From: Massospora cicadina
Taxonomy: Eukaryota > Entomophthoromycota > Entomophthoromycetes > Entomophthorales > Entomophthoraceae
Length of the DNA: 64,000 nucleotides
Assembly: GCA_022478985.1 (NCBI GenBank)
Contig: JAKSZP010010619.1
Location: forward strand, 62,001 to 126,000
Direction of reading: 5' to 3'
Below are positions 33,736-46,620 of this stretch, piece by piece. The position numbers were made by a program, and so were the translations under genes. The notes under the pieces are model-generated. The model ran no database searches and had not been told where the DNA came from. It saw only the letters and a list, made by a program, of their open reading frames with translations. Positions within the stretch are counted from its first letter, which is position 1, and each line of letters starts with the position of its first letter.

Positions 33736-34500
33736 CCGACAGGGTGTAATCTTCAAGTATGCCAAAAGCTCTTTCCAGAACTGTGCCATAAATTGGTCCC
33801 CATGGTTGATGATAATTTCCTGCTGGAGTCTTAACATTGAAAACACATGACGCACAATCAGGCGGGCAGTTTCTTCAGAGGTAATAGCAGAGGAGCACAG
33901 TATGAACAAGGAGAATTTAGTGAAGCAGTCTACAACCACCATAATTGCTGTAAATACCTTGGAGCTGTGGAGCTCAGTATTAAAGTCCATTGACACCAAT
34001 GTCCACGGATCCTCCGCCTGCTGCAAGGGGTGAAGAAGACCATTACTACCCAACTGGTCAGACTTGAACTGTGCACCTAAGTCAAGCAATCCGCAATCCA
34101 AACTGGAATATCTTTTGACAAGCCAAACCAGCTATAGGTGCATTAATCAAATAAATGCACTTTTTGTTTAACAGTTGACCAAATGCTGGGTCATCATGAT
34201 GTGCTTGAATGACTTTATTTTTAAGGAGAGGAGGGACCTACACCTGTGACCTAAACTGGATGATCCCCTTGGCCAAAGAATTTAAGGAATGATTAGAAGC
34301 TGGGAGGTACAACCGCTCAAAAAGATCCACCCCTTCTGCACATGCCATCTGTGCAGCTAAGACCTGTAACATTAAACTTACATCTGGAGCTAAGTCAATT
34401 GCCAAAACCACAGGAGGTACAATAGATAAGATTTGAGTTGGTGGAACGAATTTGATGAGATCTGCTTCACCTAATCTGTTGAGAAAAATATGGGATTTTG
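33736..34500 (-). pseudogene. Integrase zinc finger and core, element E
   Basis: Frame 33649-34101 reads PWTLVSMDFNTELHSSKVF (first catalytic aspartate), AIMVVVDCFTKFSLFI, then IIINHGDQFMAQFWKEL, where the second catalytic aspartate (normally S-D-R-G) has become asparagine. It ends in LKITPCRTF at the solo LTR. The zinc-finger part lies at about 34100-34250 in broken frames. The last 20 codons of the open frame belong to the inserted sequence. Confidence 0.65.
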
Positions 34501-36018
34501 ACTTAGAAAATTGGGAAGGACGTTCAGGGCTCCCTTCACGAACTCATATTTAAGTTGAAGATGCACAGGTCCCGGTAGGTTTGGGCCTTATGGTGTGCCA
34601 ACATCTGTGGCTTGAAGAGTATAGTAGTGCTTAGTGGTCATTTTTCACAGTCAACTCGTGATGAGCACCCTGTAAGAGATATCGCCAATGGGTCAAGGCC
34701 CACGCCTTGCTTCCAACCTTTTGTCATAGATGGCTTAGGATTGCTCAGTTGAAGAGAACTTGTGAGAATAGTAGCAACTGGGTGTTCCAATCCATCATGC
34801 TCCTGGAGCAAGACAGCCCCTACCACGGTGGAAGAAGCATCACATGCTACAATTTATGGTTTGGAAGGATCTGCGTGGTTGAGAATTGGTGGTGACAAAA
34901 ATATTTTTTTAATAGAATTAAATGTCTGCTGACATTTAGACGTCCAGAGTAAAGGTACGTTTTTGACAACAAGCGGATTCAGTGGTGCAGCCAACTGTGA
35001 GAGTGCAGGAGAGAATTTTCTGTAAAAAAATAATGGTGCCCAAGAAGCTTCTTAATTTCTTCTGGGTTTTTGGAGTTAGCCACTTGCGGATGGCGTCCAA
35101 TTTTCTGGGTGGGATGGCATAACAATCTTTAAAGATTAGATTACCCAATAAGGTTACTTCTTCCCCAATAAAATTCGCATTTTGACGGCTTGATAAACAA
35201 GCCAGCTTTATGCATGACCACCACTACCGCCTCTAGATCCTTTGCGTGTTGTTTGGGGGAGGGGGAATGTGCCAGGATAAAATCAACATATGTGACTTCA
35301 CAGGAGAATCTGAGATCCCCTAGCACACTATTTATCATTATTTGGAATGTTGAAGGCTCATTTTACAGCACAAATGTCATCACTCAAAAATTGGGATATG
35401 CCTGATTTTGTCCGGATAGCAGTAAGTCATTCCTGACCTTCCTTCACCAAAATTTGATTTAAGGCAAGTACATAAAAGTTTTGAAAACGCCCACGACTTG
35501 GCAATCGCCTGGCCTATGGTCTTCTCCAATGAAAGTGGGTAGGGGTTGTGGACCATTATCTTATCAAGGTGTCCATAATCCACACATGGACTAAGTGACC
35601 CATCAGCCTTTTTGGCAAAGACAATGGGGGAGGCAACTGGAGATGTCTCCTGGAACAACAAACCCTTCTTGAGCATTTCGTCCAACCATGCATTGAAGGC
35701 CACATCCTCCTCCGCTGTATGCGGGTAAAGTGGACAGTTTATATTAGCCACTTGCACTATTGTCCAAAAATTCAGATCAAACTCCATATAAGGGTGAAGG
35801 CGGTTAGCCTTGTCATAGTAAAAGATGCTCTGATAGCCCATCAACTCAGCGAGAAAATCTGGCGGAAGACTAATGGGTGAAACAAGGGTTGTAATAGAGC
35901 CACGGCCACAAACTTTAGTGAGGGTATATGACAATGGAAACTCTCCCTCCAGTTGATTGTTAGTGAAGGGCAGCATGTTTTCTCTAGGTGGATTCTCACA
36001 TGCTGCTGACGCCACCAA
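34500..36018 (-). pseudogene. Reverse transcriptase and RNase H, element E
   Basis: The frame 35380-36018 begins in the protease-RT linker. It carries LDEMLKKGLLFQETSPVASP and VFAKKADGSLSPCVDYGHLD, the typical gypsy RT start. Frame 35141-35338 reads VTYVDFILAHSP, so the YxDD box has lost its second aspartate, then KPSKCEFYWG. Frame 34936-35148 has IRKWLTPKTQKKLRSFLG, the connection. RNase H remains at about 34638-34900 (ACDASSTVVGAVLLQEHDG, in two frames). Neither activity can be intact. Confidence 0.7.
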
Positions 36019-36260
36019 CCCACACCCAAAATCACTGGCAACACAAGGTTGGGCATTGCAAAGAAGCGGTCACAAAAACTGATCTGGAGGACTGAGAAAG
36101 GCATGGGGCGCCGTACTCTAATGGAGGGTTGGGCGGATGGTGATGCAACCAACACTGGTGGCCCCACATCCAAAACTAGTTCGAGCTTCTGGTCCAACTT
36201 CATACTCATGAAGTTACCCGCTGCTCCTGTGTCACCCAAGGCTTTGAAAGACACCTAGTG
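36019..36260 (-). pseudogene. Aspartic protease, element E
   Basis: Minus-strand frame 35841-36254 starts FKALGDTGAAGNFMSMKLDQ, with the retropepsin active-site D-T-G-A. Further on LVLPVILGVGWWRQ matches the C-terminal I-L-G-x-x-W-W motif also seen in H, I and J (for example ILGVELWRKF in J). The frame then runs into the reverse transcriptase linker in a shifted frame. It is short but well matched. Confidence 0.7.
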
Positions 36261-36804
36261 TTCCCAATACTAATTTTCATGGGTGATAAGAAGTAGGCGG
36301 AATTCTTTTTTATTGACATATGCGGTCAAGTCTGTTGATAAGGAAGATATTGCAACTGGATTGGGGGAAATAGAAATATTTGCGATAGAAGCAGAACAGG
36401 CGTGAAAAAGGGGTTGAATCATTTTCTCTTTATGCTGGACACCAATGATTAATAAGCTGGTGTGTTGGAACAAACTAACATGGGCGCAAGGCAGCGTCAG
36501 TTTTTAGAATCAACATGTATATTAATCTGGAGCTGGAATTAGAAACTGAGGCCACATCAGCAGCTTTAGGCATAAAGAACCCATTTTGTGGGTGACTGAG
36601 TAAAACGTAGAAGGCAATGGGGCAGTGCATCCATAGCAAAGCTCCTTCACAACCCTCTGAAAGACGCATACTAAAATGGTGATTAGCCAGACAAACAACA
36701 AAAGATGGGATTCCAACTGCACATTCATCTGGTAAAAGATGACCACTGCTGCACCAATCCAATGAGAAGGGCGGAAATGGCGGAAATTACTGGATGGTTG
36801 ATTA
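36261..36804 (-). pseudogene. Gag-side remnant of element E
   Basis: Two short open stretches (36270-36473 and 36475-36762) without recognisable gag motifs. Only about 540 bp separate the protease from the 5' LTR, far less than a gypsy gag needs, so most of gag has been deleted. No clear primer-binding site beginning with TGG next to the LTR. Confidence 0.35.
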
Positions 36805-37955
36805 TGGCACAATGGCGGCAGATAAAGTTTAGATGGAATGCCAGTCTGGATGCCTGAACACTAGAAGGCAATACCAAATGCGTGAGACGATGCTACTCAA
36901 TGACGTTAAATTTTGTAGTGAGAGGATTCTCCAGAAAAACGCCAAAAGGTCCTAATTGTGTAACAACCCTGCAATGAACCAACCTTTAACCTCAGAGCCC
37001 ATGGGCTTTGTTGCTGGGAAATGTGAGATTATAATTGGTGGTTTATATTTCGTCCTAGGGAAAGAATTCAAATTTTGTGTACATAATTTAATAAATTTTA
37101 AAATTATGAAATCAATCATCAATATTCTCATTGTATTATGACTGCATAAATAGAAGATTGTTTCTGAGGAATAGCTTAGATAAGCTTGGGATTGGGGCCC
37201 TCAAGATTCACCTAATCTGACGAACTTTGAGCAAGGGGGAAAACTTATTTAGAACTAACTTTGAAATTGTCAGTGGCAAGCTGAGTTGCTGTTAAATCGT
37301 CCATTGACTCCCAAATTACCAATTTCTTTGGTTTTGATGACTAGAGCAATGGCATCTTACCAGATGGACAGCGGGAATCTCCTAAGGCCACTTCCACATA
37401 AGAACAATCCCATGAGGTCAGGAATGGGTTTGGGACGCCCAACCTGCCCACTCCTAATTGCCATAGTGTCCGTTGGACCAAACTAGAAATATTGTAAGGG
37501 GGTTGCGATACTGCCAGGGTGGGTTCTGAACTTTCATCAGCATTTCTCAATGGCACAATGCCATTTGCAAATTTTTCTGATGATCTTACATTATATGCTT
37601 AATTCATCGAAGGTACACACCCATCAGGCCTTGTTTCTGATGATTTAGGGCTCAAGATATTGATAGCAAAGATCTTTGGCCTTTGACTTTATTTGGAACT
37701 TTTGTCTCAAGAGAATTCAGACTCCCCAAAAGCTCAGCACAAAGCTTTCTTAATTTGTTGTTTATTTCTTCTGAAGTTAATACTGGAACAGGTTTCAGAA
37801 TCCTCAAATTGGAGAGCTATTACCCAACGATTATCTACCACATGGGCTAGGTCATCCTGTGAGTTGTGAGGGATAGCTGCCCTTCTTGGACCCTTTTTGA
37901 TGGAAAAGGAATTACCCCATGATCCAAATGGAGGGGGCGCTCCCCCATACTTACA
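36805..37955 (-). repeat. 5' LTR of element E
   Basis: Partner of 30941-32091. On the minus strand it starts TGTAAGTATGGGGGAGCG. Its first 222 bases are open in the frame starting exactly at the LTR (to 37734), including HVVDNRWVIALQFED near 37820-37850. Confidence 0.85.
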
Positions 37956-38980
37956 CATGTTTGCTAAAATTAAACTCCTAAACACCTGTTTTCCCCAAGT
38001 CAATGATATTACAAATTAACAAGGGTGGATCTATAAGTTCTCTTTCTTTATTAACAACAACAGACCTGGTTTCAGCACAAACTGGTCCTAGAAAACCTTA
38101 CCCCCACTGGGTCTTCTTCACTATCATAGTAGTTCATCACCCTTCTCTCTATGCCATCAGAAATGGGAACACAGCCAAAACACATGATCATGATTATCTT
38201 AAAATACAATATTATATATAATTGTTTTTTACTAATCCTGAAACTACCTTTTCTTGAGGGAATCTCTATAATATATATCTTCTCATATATAGTTTTTTTC
38301 TTTTATGATTTTTCTGTGTTTTATATTTTATCTTTTATTTTTTTATGTCTAATTCCTTATGTATTTACTATGGACACTATTCACTATGATTTCATCAGAA
38401 GTGTTCTTTTTTGTATGGATGTCTGTTGCCAATTTGTCAATAGTCTCAAATGGGACTGACCATAGAACATCTAAATTGTTTCTTACTATATACATGTGTA
38501 TCACAATAGGGTACCGTATCACCCACATGTTATTTCTTAAGCTCTGGTAAGTCATGATTATCTTGTTTTTTTTGCTTTAGCTATTTTTTCAGTTTTGTAT
38601 CAAATACTTGAGATTGCATTTAAATCATGATATTACCAGTTGGATTAATTCTTGATTGGAACTCATCCCTGACTTCGTTTCTACTGTTGAATATATAAAT
38701 GGCAACAATGCAGCTCTTTGTCTATATAAAAGTTTGAATGGCGTTTTTCAGTTACTGTATGATGACTAATATTATACATAGAGGTTACTAAATTGAGGTT
38801 AGACTCCCAAGCTAATGTTTTCCCTGCTAGTAATTTTAGATCATTGCTGATAAGGTACCATTGACTCTATTTACCATTCTGTTCATTTCTATTTAGTATA
38901 TAACAGATACCACTCCTCTGATCCTCATAAGTTCGTTTAGTCTTGTTGTCACATAGGAAATAAAATTAGTTTTAATGTCA
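37956..38980 (-). other. Element F internal sequence, no domain readable
   Basis: AT-rich DNA between E and the F integrase. By position it should encode the C-terminal integrase part of F. I see only short frames (for example 38151-38459, +, hydrophobic and phenylalanine-rich) that look like by-products of T-rich sequence. Confidence 0.35.
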
Positions 38981-39330
38981 CTGAGTAAAATTTTCGTGCA
39001 TTAATGCCATTATACTACTTGGTCCAAAATAGATTTCGCAGTGCTTGTAGCATCTACTGACTCAGAGCTTTAGTATCAATCATCTGGTTAGATGGTCTAT
39101 TGCGACTATTATAAACTTTTCTCACAGTACTAACACTCAGTGACCCCATCACATCAATTGACACTATGTGCCATGAAAACCCAAGCGCACTAGCCAATAC
39201 CTCATCATGTTCTTGTGAGGCTTGTAGAAATGACATTCCACACAACAGCTGGCTAATTGTCCAGATTATAGTTTATCAATTCTTAGTAATATTACTGGAA
39301 AAGCTGATTCAGTAATTTTCCTAGGCCACC
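38981..39330 (-). pseudogene. Integrase remnant, element F
   Basis: Frame 39054-39245 on the minus strand reads CGMSFLQASQEHDEVLASAL then WHIVSIDVMGSLSVST. The second stretch matches the start of the catalytic core (W.....D..G.l), keeping the first aspartate. The zinc-finger histidines are not clear, though C-x2-C may survive at its start. The rest of the core is not readable. Confidence 0.5.
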
Positions 39331-39399
39331 ATGTCCTACAATCTTGTGTGCTGCATGAATAATTGTGGAATGTTTTTCTGGTTTAGGAAATATATATAT

Positions 39400-40780
39400 C
39401 TTTTCATCCAATAATTGTAAAATTGCCAGTTCTTCATTTCAGCGTTATTCATTGCTTTTTTCAGCAAGTTCTGAATCTCTTGGCATTCTTCCTCAATATT
39501 ATATTGTATCATTTGTTGAATTTATTTATCCACTTGCTTATACATGACTTGAATGGCAGGAAATTTTAATAAGTTATTAGCATTAAGATGGGCTGCTCCC
39601 ACTCTGTGAACAATTTTCAAAATTTTAGTCTTGTAACTCCAAAGCCCATCAAGTCAATCTTTTTCTCTGGTTCATTAAGATTATGAAACCAGTGTATGGA
39701 TGAGTGGTTAGTCTCAATCTTGGAGTTTGTCCTATAAGTATACATCCAAAATTGTTTACAGGCAATTATCGCCATGAGGCACATGCACTTCATCACAATA
39801 TTTTCCTTTCAGTTATTGTTAATGTTCAACTCGCATAAGCCACTGGATGACCATCCCTGGCATCATCATCTTGGCACTTAACAACACTGATCACCGTTAA
39901 CAAAAAGTCTAGATGAATTTTAAGACAAACAAAAACTTGGTATAAATTAAAGCGGAATTGGAAATCAGTTTTTTCCTTAATTCATTGAACGAATTTTGCG
40001 CATCTCCATCCCTACAAATCCTTTTTGGATCCTTCAGCAGATGGAATAATGGTTCAGTGATTTTAACAATATCTTTGATAATTTGGTAATAGTAGCCAAC
40101 CATCTTCAGAAAGGCTTGTAAATCCTGAACACTATCTGGTAATATTATCCATTTGATAGCTAGTATTTTCTGCTGTTAAAGTTGCAATCAAACAATAATT
40201 AACCACAAACTCCAACATTAAAGCTCTTTTTGAAAAGTGATATTTTCAGATTGTTTTGTTATTGGCTGCCACCATGCAATTGATTAACTTCCTCCAAACA
40301 TTCAAGATAGTTAGTAATTGAACTACTGAAAATGTTGATATCATTTAGATTACTAAAATGCAGGACTTAAAATCAATCAAGATGGAATACATTGCCCTTT
40401 ATAAAGTAGCCATCGCGTTACATAATCCTTGTGTATTTTTTAGCTGATATAACCCTTGTGCGGTGATTAGTGCACACCTCACCTGATCTTTTTTGTCAAG
40501 TCTATCTGTCAATATTTCAAGATTATATATAGTCAGAAAGAATATTTCTTCTCCTAGATGATCAAGCATGTCATATATCCTCAGCAGATGGTAAGAATTC
40601 TTCTTAGTAACTTAGTTTAATTGACAATAATTTATCTTACTCAATTTGATCCATACATTTTCCTTACTACCAGGATTGGGATAGCCCATGGACTTGAAGA
40701 AGGTATGAGGAGCCCATGTTAATCAGTTTACTGATATCCTTGGTAACTACTGCTTCAGCATCTTTAGATGATCATTCTGG
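39400..40780 (-). pseudogene. Reverse transcriptase and RNase H remnant, element F
   Basis: On the minus strand near 40700 one frame reads SPWAIPILVVRKMYGSN, the RT start, followed by IIVN for I-D-Y. Near 40450 ALITAQGLYQLKNTQGLCNA corresponds to the palm before the catalytic box, which is lost. Frame 39909-40103 reads MVGYYYQIIKDIVKITEPL, the connection motif (GY.RRFI..F...A.PL). RNase H around 39600-39900 is barely recognisable. Heavily decayed, AT-rich. Parent family is D, from the LTR. Confidence 0.55.
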
Positions 40781-41900
40781 TTGCATTTGTATCAGCTAAA
40801 TTTTTCAGTATCAACCTTATGAATAAAATGTTTTGCGCATCCTAAGTCATAATCGTCTTAGGCAAATGTTACTTGTATTTTTTAATAAATTGGATTAATT
40901 CCTCCTGTTGATGTTCTGTTAGCCCATCAAGTTGATCTCAATCCACTAGTACTTGGATGTTTTCAGTTACATCCTTCAGCAATCCCATTTCAATTAAAGT
41001 CCTTAAAATCATGATTTTCTTCAATTTAGGTTCTGTGACTAAATGAGTGAATGTGATGATTTGGTTCTTTACCACCTTCATCTGATTGTTACTCAGATTA
41101 GCCATATTAATTTTAATTTCTACCCGTCCTGGTCTTATTATCCTCAGAGCTACACAAGGCTCCTATCTTAATTTCCTCCTAAGGGAGACAATCTTTACAT
41201 ACAATTGTTCCAGTATTAAAAAAGTTAACCCTGTGTTAACTACTAATTGTGTTCCAAGAGGAATGATAATTAAAGCTTTTCCCTCAGTGGTATCCTATGG
41301 TGTTGAGAATCTGATTTATCATTTCAAAAATTATCTCTCTCAACTAACTTGTATTGTATTAAAATTATGACACCATTATAAATTAAATCTACTAAGTTTT
41401 TCCTTGTTGGTGGAGTTTCCCCTTTTGGTAATATAAAAAAGCAACATTTGCTCTAAAATCGTTAAGGTATCTTTTTTAATCACATTTGGCACCATATTTT
41501 ATCAGGAATTCTGTTCCAATGAGAATACCTTAATATAATTTTTCAACACTATGGAAGGCTATGATACCACCAGCAATTTAAATCAAAGAGGCAAAAAATA
41601 TGCCACTCAGGTGTAGTATTCAGCCTGGAAGTCTAATATTCTTTCCTGTGCTCCAAATCCAAAGAGTTCTTCATTCAATTTACCAATTTGGTCAAAATGA
41701 TATTGATAGGTGCATCAGTTAATTATTACTTGTACTTTTACTTAATTAACTATAATATATGCATATTTACACTCAGAGTATTATAATAAAGAATTTAATG
41801 AGAGAATATTAGCATCTGAATGAGTCTGAAGTTTGAAGTAATTGTGCAGAAAGATCCATAAAGAACTCTCTTATTGCACTAATAGATATGGTAACGTTTA
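40781..41900 (-). pseudogene. Protease remnant and linker, element F
   Basis: On the minus strand at about 41480-41530 one frame reads GILIGTEFLIKYGAKCD, closely parallel to LLIGTQFMLEYG in the protease of element B. This is the C-terminal retropepsin motif. The active-site D-[ST]-G was not found upstream. The linker to reverse transcriptase (40781-41400) holds a 94-codon frame on the opposite strand that I take as a by-product. Confidence 0.45.
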
Positions 41901-42429
41901 CATCAAGGTTTGTCTTGAGCAATTATTCAGCATTTTTGCTTTTTACTTCCTATTCCTTTACTGACAAGCATGAGGCTGAGTGACTTCTTTCACCATTTCC
42001 AGGTCATTACAACTCACTTTTTCTCTTGTAATTACTTTATATTAAAATTTACAACTTGAAAAACGTATCAATTGTATCTTCACCTTCAAATAAATAAGAA
42101 ATATCCAAATCAATTTTTAAAATAACAGGGAGAAGAGGATTTGTTGCATTACTAGATTGCTCCAAATCTAGATTCCAATTCTTTTCACACATTCTTCACA
42201 GGCTTCTTTTCTTTAGTCTTTACAATATTTACTTGCTCTTTGGTTTCTTTCCCAACATTGAGCAGCAAAATGTCCAGTTTTGCAACATTAATGACTGAGG
42301 CTTTAGGATTTACCCATCATCTTGCCCTACAGATTTTTCCCAATTACAATTCTGTAGCAAGAAACCCTTTTTTATAACTACTTGCCCAGATTATGGTTGG
42401 CTGATATAACTCTAGCTCTACCATATAGA
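41901..42429 (-). pseudogene. Gag zinc knuckle remnant, element F
   Basis: Near 42240-42290 the minus strand reads CCKTGHFAAQCW, a gag nucleocapsid knuckle (C-x4-H-x4-C preserved, the first cysteine altered), followed by a lysine-rich tail (KTKEKKPVKNV). Upstream gag is cut off by the LTR of element G at about 42430. Confidence 0.55.
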
Positions 42430-42810
42430 ATGACTATGAAGGAAACTTCTGAACTTTAGTACAGGTAAGCTACGTTAAATATTTAAAAATGAATAGCTAA
42501 ATTCAACAAATAAAATGATACTTTGATTGGATTAGGGAATAGTATTTTTAGTCAGGTCACTTCATTCATGATGTTGTAGTGCTATTGTGATGAGTATCGT
42601 CAACTATTGGCAGTGCAATTGTGAAAAGGAATTGAGTTGTCAAAAGAAAGTTTAAAATGTGAATTAACAGGGTCAACTTCAATACAATTTTTTATGGTAA
42701 AATCTAATAATGAGGTTGAGGTTGAATTACAACATTGATTTGAAGACTAGTAATTAATATACTAATCATCCAAAAACTTTCCACTTTAACTTGATTTACC
42801 ACAAACTCTC
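42430..42810 (-). repeat. 3' LTR of element G (C family)
   Basis: On the minus strand the part around 42600-42720 (GTTGTAATTCAACCTCAACC, ATTAGATTTTACC) matches the C LTR at 25130-25507. Both edges are estimates, set by the end of F and the length of the C LTR. Confidence 0.5.
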
Positions 42811-43900
42811 CGATGGGAGGTTGTCAAGTTTGTAATATGGTCAGAGATCTTGGCATGAACACAATTAAAAAATTATCTGCCAAACTAATTCTAATAGTGT
42901 ATGCTTCAGCAGTGACTCAATCAAGCACAATTTAAAATCCTTTCCATAAGTTTTCAACTTAAGCATTCTACCAAATTTATAAGTATTGCAGTAAGTGACT
43001 CATTTATCAGCAATAAAGCTCGCCAGGATGTACTTATGCAAGTATTCATTCTCCTTATTGCTTTTTTGGGTAAAAGCTGCTCTGTAGACCTCAGTCTGAA
43101 TCTCAATTATGAATCCTACTAGTCAGTCAAAGTACTCACATGGTCAAATCTCATCCTCATCTATGACAATTGAATGTAATAAGGCAGTAGCATAGGCTTT
43201 GACTGTATAAAAGCTGATAGGTGAATATCCTGTTCTTCTATGTTACTGGTATTGTATGTAAAAATAGTTATGTCCACATATACATCCCGTTGAGAAAGAA
43301 TTGTTATCAAACACTAAAGAGCTTGTACTAAGGTATGATTGGCACATTCTACCATTCTGTTGGTCTTGAGACGATAAGAGATATTAAAAACTTCGCATAT
43401 TCCCATTAGCTCATTAAACTTGAGAAATACTTTAGAGGTGAAATGGTGACATTGTCCATTAGATTAACTTGTAAAAAAATCATGTTGATGTATTACCTGC
43501 TCCATTATAAACTTTGCAGTTGATATCACTCCAAGTTCCTCTTAGGAGCTGAGCCTTAACCCACTTAGTGAGATGATCAATGGCTACTATGACATATTTG
43601 AAGCTAAGAACGCTAGTTGAAGAAGCTCCTAGAATATTGATAGACTTCTCTCAGGCTTAATTAGGCTTGACCAATTAGTAAGTGGTTGGGTCTTATAGGG
43701 CATGTGGGCTTGACATTTGCGACATCTCATTAACACATAATGTATGTCAAAACTTGTGGGATCTCAATAATACTCTTGTTAAATTAGTTTGTTGTCTTCA
43801 GTAAACCCTCATGTCCTATGGAACAATGGTTCTGCATGATTATCTCCGGATGAGCAGAAGGTGGGGAGTATATTCTCTGGTCATTCCCCAAAACTTTGTA
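42811..43900 (-). pseudogene. Integrase remnant, element G
   Basis: On the minus strand at about 43330-43400 it reads SYRLKTNRMVECANHTLVQAL, the H-P-Q-t-N-G-x-x-E-R-x-N motif holding the catalytic glutamate (shifted in this copy). A string ISYFKYVIVAIDHLTKW, with the second-strand aspartate, is readable near 43580 across frame changes. Zinc-finger cysteines lie at about 43720-43780. C-terminal sequences are unreadable. Confidence 0.5.
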
Positions 43901-45250
43901 TAATTGTCCATAGCAAATCTCAGTATACTATATGAATAATCTAAGGTGTGATAAATAAAGGTTTTATTAGCGTGATTTTTGCTTTCATTTTAAAGAGTTT
44001 ATACACAAAGGGAGTGAGCGCTGCTATGTCAGAAAGTTGTAAAATCCCAACAGCATTCTGATGAGTATGCCATGAGCGGTAAATTATCTTGTGGTTGTAG
44101 GCCTGTAATATCATGGCCCATCGTGCTAAATAACCTTTGGTCTCCTTGAAATTATATAACCATTGCAAGGAATCATGGTCATTGAAAAATTTGAACTTGG
44201 TTCATGTATGCAGACTTGAAACTGTTTACAAGTGTATATGAAAGCTAAGCATTATTGTTCAGTTACCATGTATTGTCGCTCAAACTTATCTAAGGCACAT
44301 CTAAGAAGCCTACCAGGTGCTCCTCCCCGCCATTCCCTTGATTGGAGAATTTAGCCCCTACAATGTTAGAGCTGCATCATGTTTTATTATTTTAGGCTGA
44401 TTGAAGTTAGGGTATCTCATAATAGGAGCTTCACTCAAAGCCTTATGCAACCAGTTAAAGTTGTCTTTTCATTCTTGTAACCACTGGAAAGTTATTTCTC
44501 CTTTAATTAACCGGAATCAATGTTCACAAGCTGTGCAAATCCCAATATGAATGGAGGTAATATCCAATCATTCTGAGAGATACATGGATATCTCATTTAC
44601 TTCCATGCTCTCTCATGTGGTTTATGGCCTCAATCGTTTGAGGTATGTCCATATTTCTTGAGTGTCACCGATGTGCCCAAGATATTATATTTTTATTCTT
44701 GATAACTGGAAATTGCTAGTCTTAGTCTTTAATTGAACTCAGGCCAACCTCTTAAAGACCTCTTTCAGATGCGCTAGATGTTGAATAACCATTAGTGGGA
44801 ACACATTTATATCATTAAATAGACTAAAATGCAATTTCATCTTCAAATTCCCATGATAGTATCCATCGCCTTCTGGAGGGTGGCTGGCGCATTTTAAAGA
44901 ATCTTGGGCATTTGAGCTGTTTGAATAACCCTGATAGGTGATAATTGCAAACTTTAATTGGCCTTCTGAAAGCAGGTTGATCTTCCAGTATTCGCTGATG
45001 AGATCTAAAACATTAAAATACTTAGCTCCTCCTAACTGGTCTAAGGTATCATCTATTTGTAATAAAGAATCAAAAATTTTTAGGTAATATTATTCAAATG
45101 GTGGTAATCAATGATGACTCTAATGAAAGCAATTTTTTTAGAAGTGAGCACCAAACTGGCCCTAGGGCTGCACGAGGGGATAACCTTCCCTTGATGTATG
45201 AGCTTCTCCATCTCTTTTTCAACTCCTTAACAATGGCCTTACTTCTCCAT
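43901..45250 (-). pseudogene. Reverse transcriptase and RNase H remnant, element G
   Basis: The minus-strand sequence of 45180-44640 follows C closely: V-I-P at the start, then VIIDYHHLNNIT, and WEFEDEIAF before a destroyed catalytic box. The connection and the RNase H start are around 44400-44600. RNase H ends in frame 43941-44168: NFKETKGYLARWAMILQAYN and KIIYRSWHTHQNAVGILQL, the usual W...LQ.YdF.I.yR.G..n..ADaLSR tail with the aspartate of the last motif changed to glycine. Confidence 0.6.
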
Positions 45251-46620
45251 ATTAGCCACAAATAAAGGGCTTTTCATCAATTGTGTCAACGTGGTTCTAG
45301 ATCACCACAGTTCATCTGAGGTCTTAGTTGTCTATTAAAATACCTAAGCATAACTTTGAGGGCCAACGCTTAGTCTTTCTGATCCTCAGTTAGTTCATAA
45401 GTTGCACATAGAGAATGATTGCACAATTAAGTATATGTGACTCAGGTAAGCCAAACTCTATCAAATTTATAAACTAATGTACTTCCTAATTTTCTCCCAG
45501 TAAAGTGAGGTGTGCAAACGCGCTCTTCTGCCCTCTCAAGACAAATATCTTGGAGGCAGTTAGGTTGGCGAGTAACAAATAGATCTCCTGATGGCCAGAA
45601 AAGATTATGCCAGGAGCCAGGATAGGTTCAACCATCAATCATTGCCAAGGAGAAAGTTTTGTCTGACAATTATTCAGGTAACCCCAAGATCATCCCAGTG
45701 GACACAACACGCTGCTCTTCAGGGTATATAACATAATCTTGGTGGATCTAAGGGGAATGCCTTTATTTTTGAAAATGGTGGCAGGAAGAGGAGAACTTAT
45801 GTGACCTACTTGCTGGTAAGAGTTAAGGACTACACCAACATTGAAGACCATATTAATGTTTTTTTATTAGTTAGGGTAGTTTGATTATCCCTTTAAATAG
45901 TAAAAATGCGTTTGACCAAATATAAGAGAAGTAATCTTTATAGTTAAAACAGCGCAATATAATTTAAGAAAGCTAGTACCAACAATAGATTAATAGTTAT
46001 TATTGGGAAGCATGATAGCAGATTCACTAACCTTCAAGGAGCCAAACCTAATTCTTAACGCTCTATATGCATTTTTCTAGTGGTAATTGTAGGTACAGCT
46101 TTTTTATAACATTATTGGTGAGCTAAATCAGGTGTTAGTCTCACCTGTTTGCAAACTGTCTGAATATTACATTCATAGGAGCACTGTTGTTGACAATGAC
46201 TCGAACCTGAACTTTATTTTCATAAAAATAAATATAAGTGCAGATATAAAAGTAGCATGAATCCCCATTTATTTAAAGTATAGAAGGAGTATTAATTTTA
46301 ATAATCATAGTCTTTATCTGTTCTCCCACATCAAGAAGTTGGTTTCAAGATCTCAACCAGTAAATCTATTTTACCATCCTTTAGAGGTGGTAAGTATTGA
46401 GACACTTTAAATCTCCAAATAAATTGTGCTTAGCAATTTGGGTATCATAAGGTTTAGAAAAAAAATTTCCTTCTAATTCCATGGCTGCTCGCTGACTTCT
46501 GGTGACGTCCAGCACCGTGGGAATACTTTGATCAAATCCTTGAATATTAGAATGACTTACATTTTTCTAATGACTCTGGTAAAAAACTGAATGATGGTCA
46601 TCAGTAGAGTGTCCCCCTTC
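45251..46620 (-). pseudogene. Gag-pol junction of element G, protease not resolved
   Basis: The part 46340-46620 matches C 27600-27880. No D-[ST]-G motif was found. The remaining DNA is AT-rich and stop-filled, with nothing else recognised. Confidence 0.35.

Larger units (their letters stand above)
30941..37955 (-). mobile_element. Element E, chromodomain Ty3/gypsy retrotransposon
   Basis: 7.0 kb with two LTRs of exactly 1151 bp each by my landmarks (30941-32091 and 36805-37955). Flanks are CATGC (30936-30940) and CATGT (37956-37960), a 4-of-5 target duplication. Order on the minus strand is LTR, short gag region, protease, reverse transcriptase, RNase H, integrase, chromodomain, purine tract (AAAGAGAAGGTAA), LTR. 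A 673-bp solo LTR of the B family interrupts integrase. Frames are broken throughout. E itself sits inside element F. Confidence 0.85.

Noticed and set aside
38151..38459. A hydrophobic 102-codon frame resembling a membrane protein
   Set aside because: It comes from T-rich DNA inside element F, has low-complexity F/I/L/Y content and no conserved motif.
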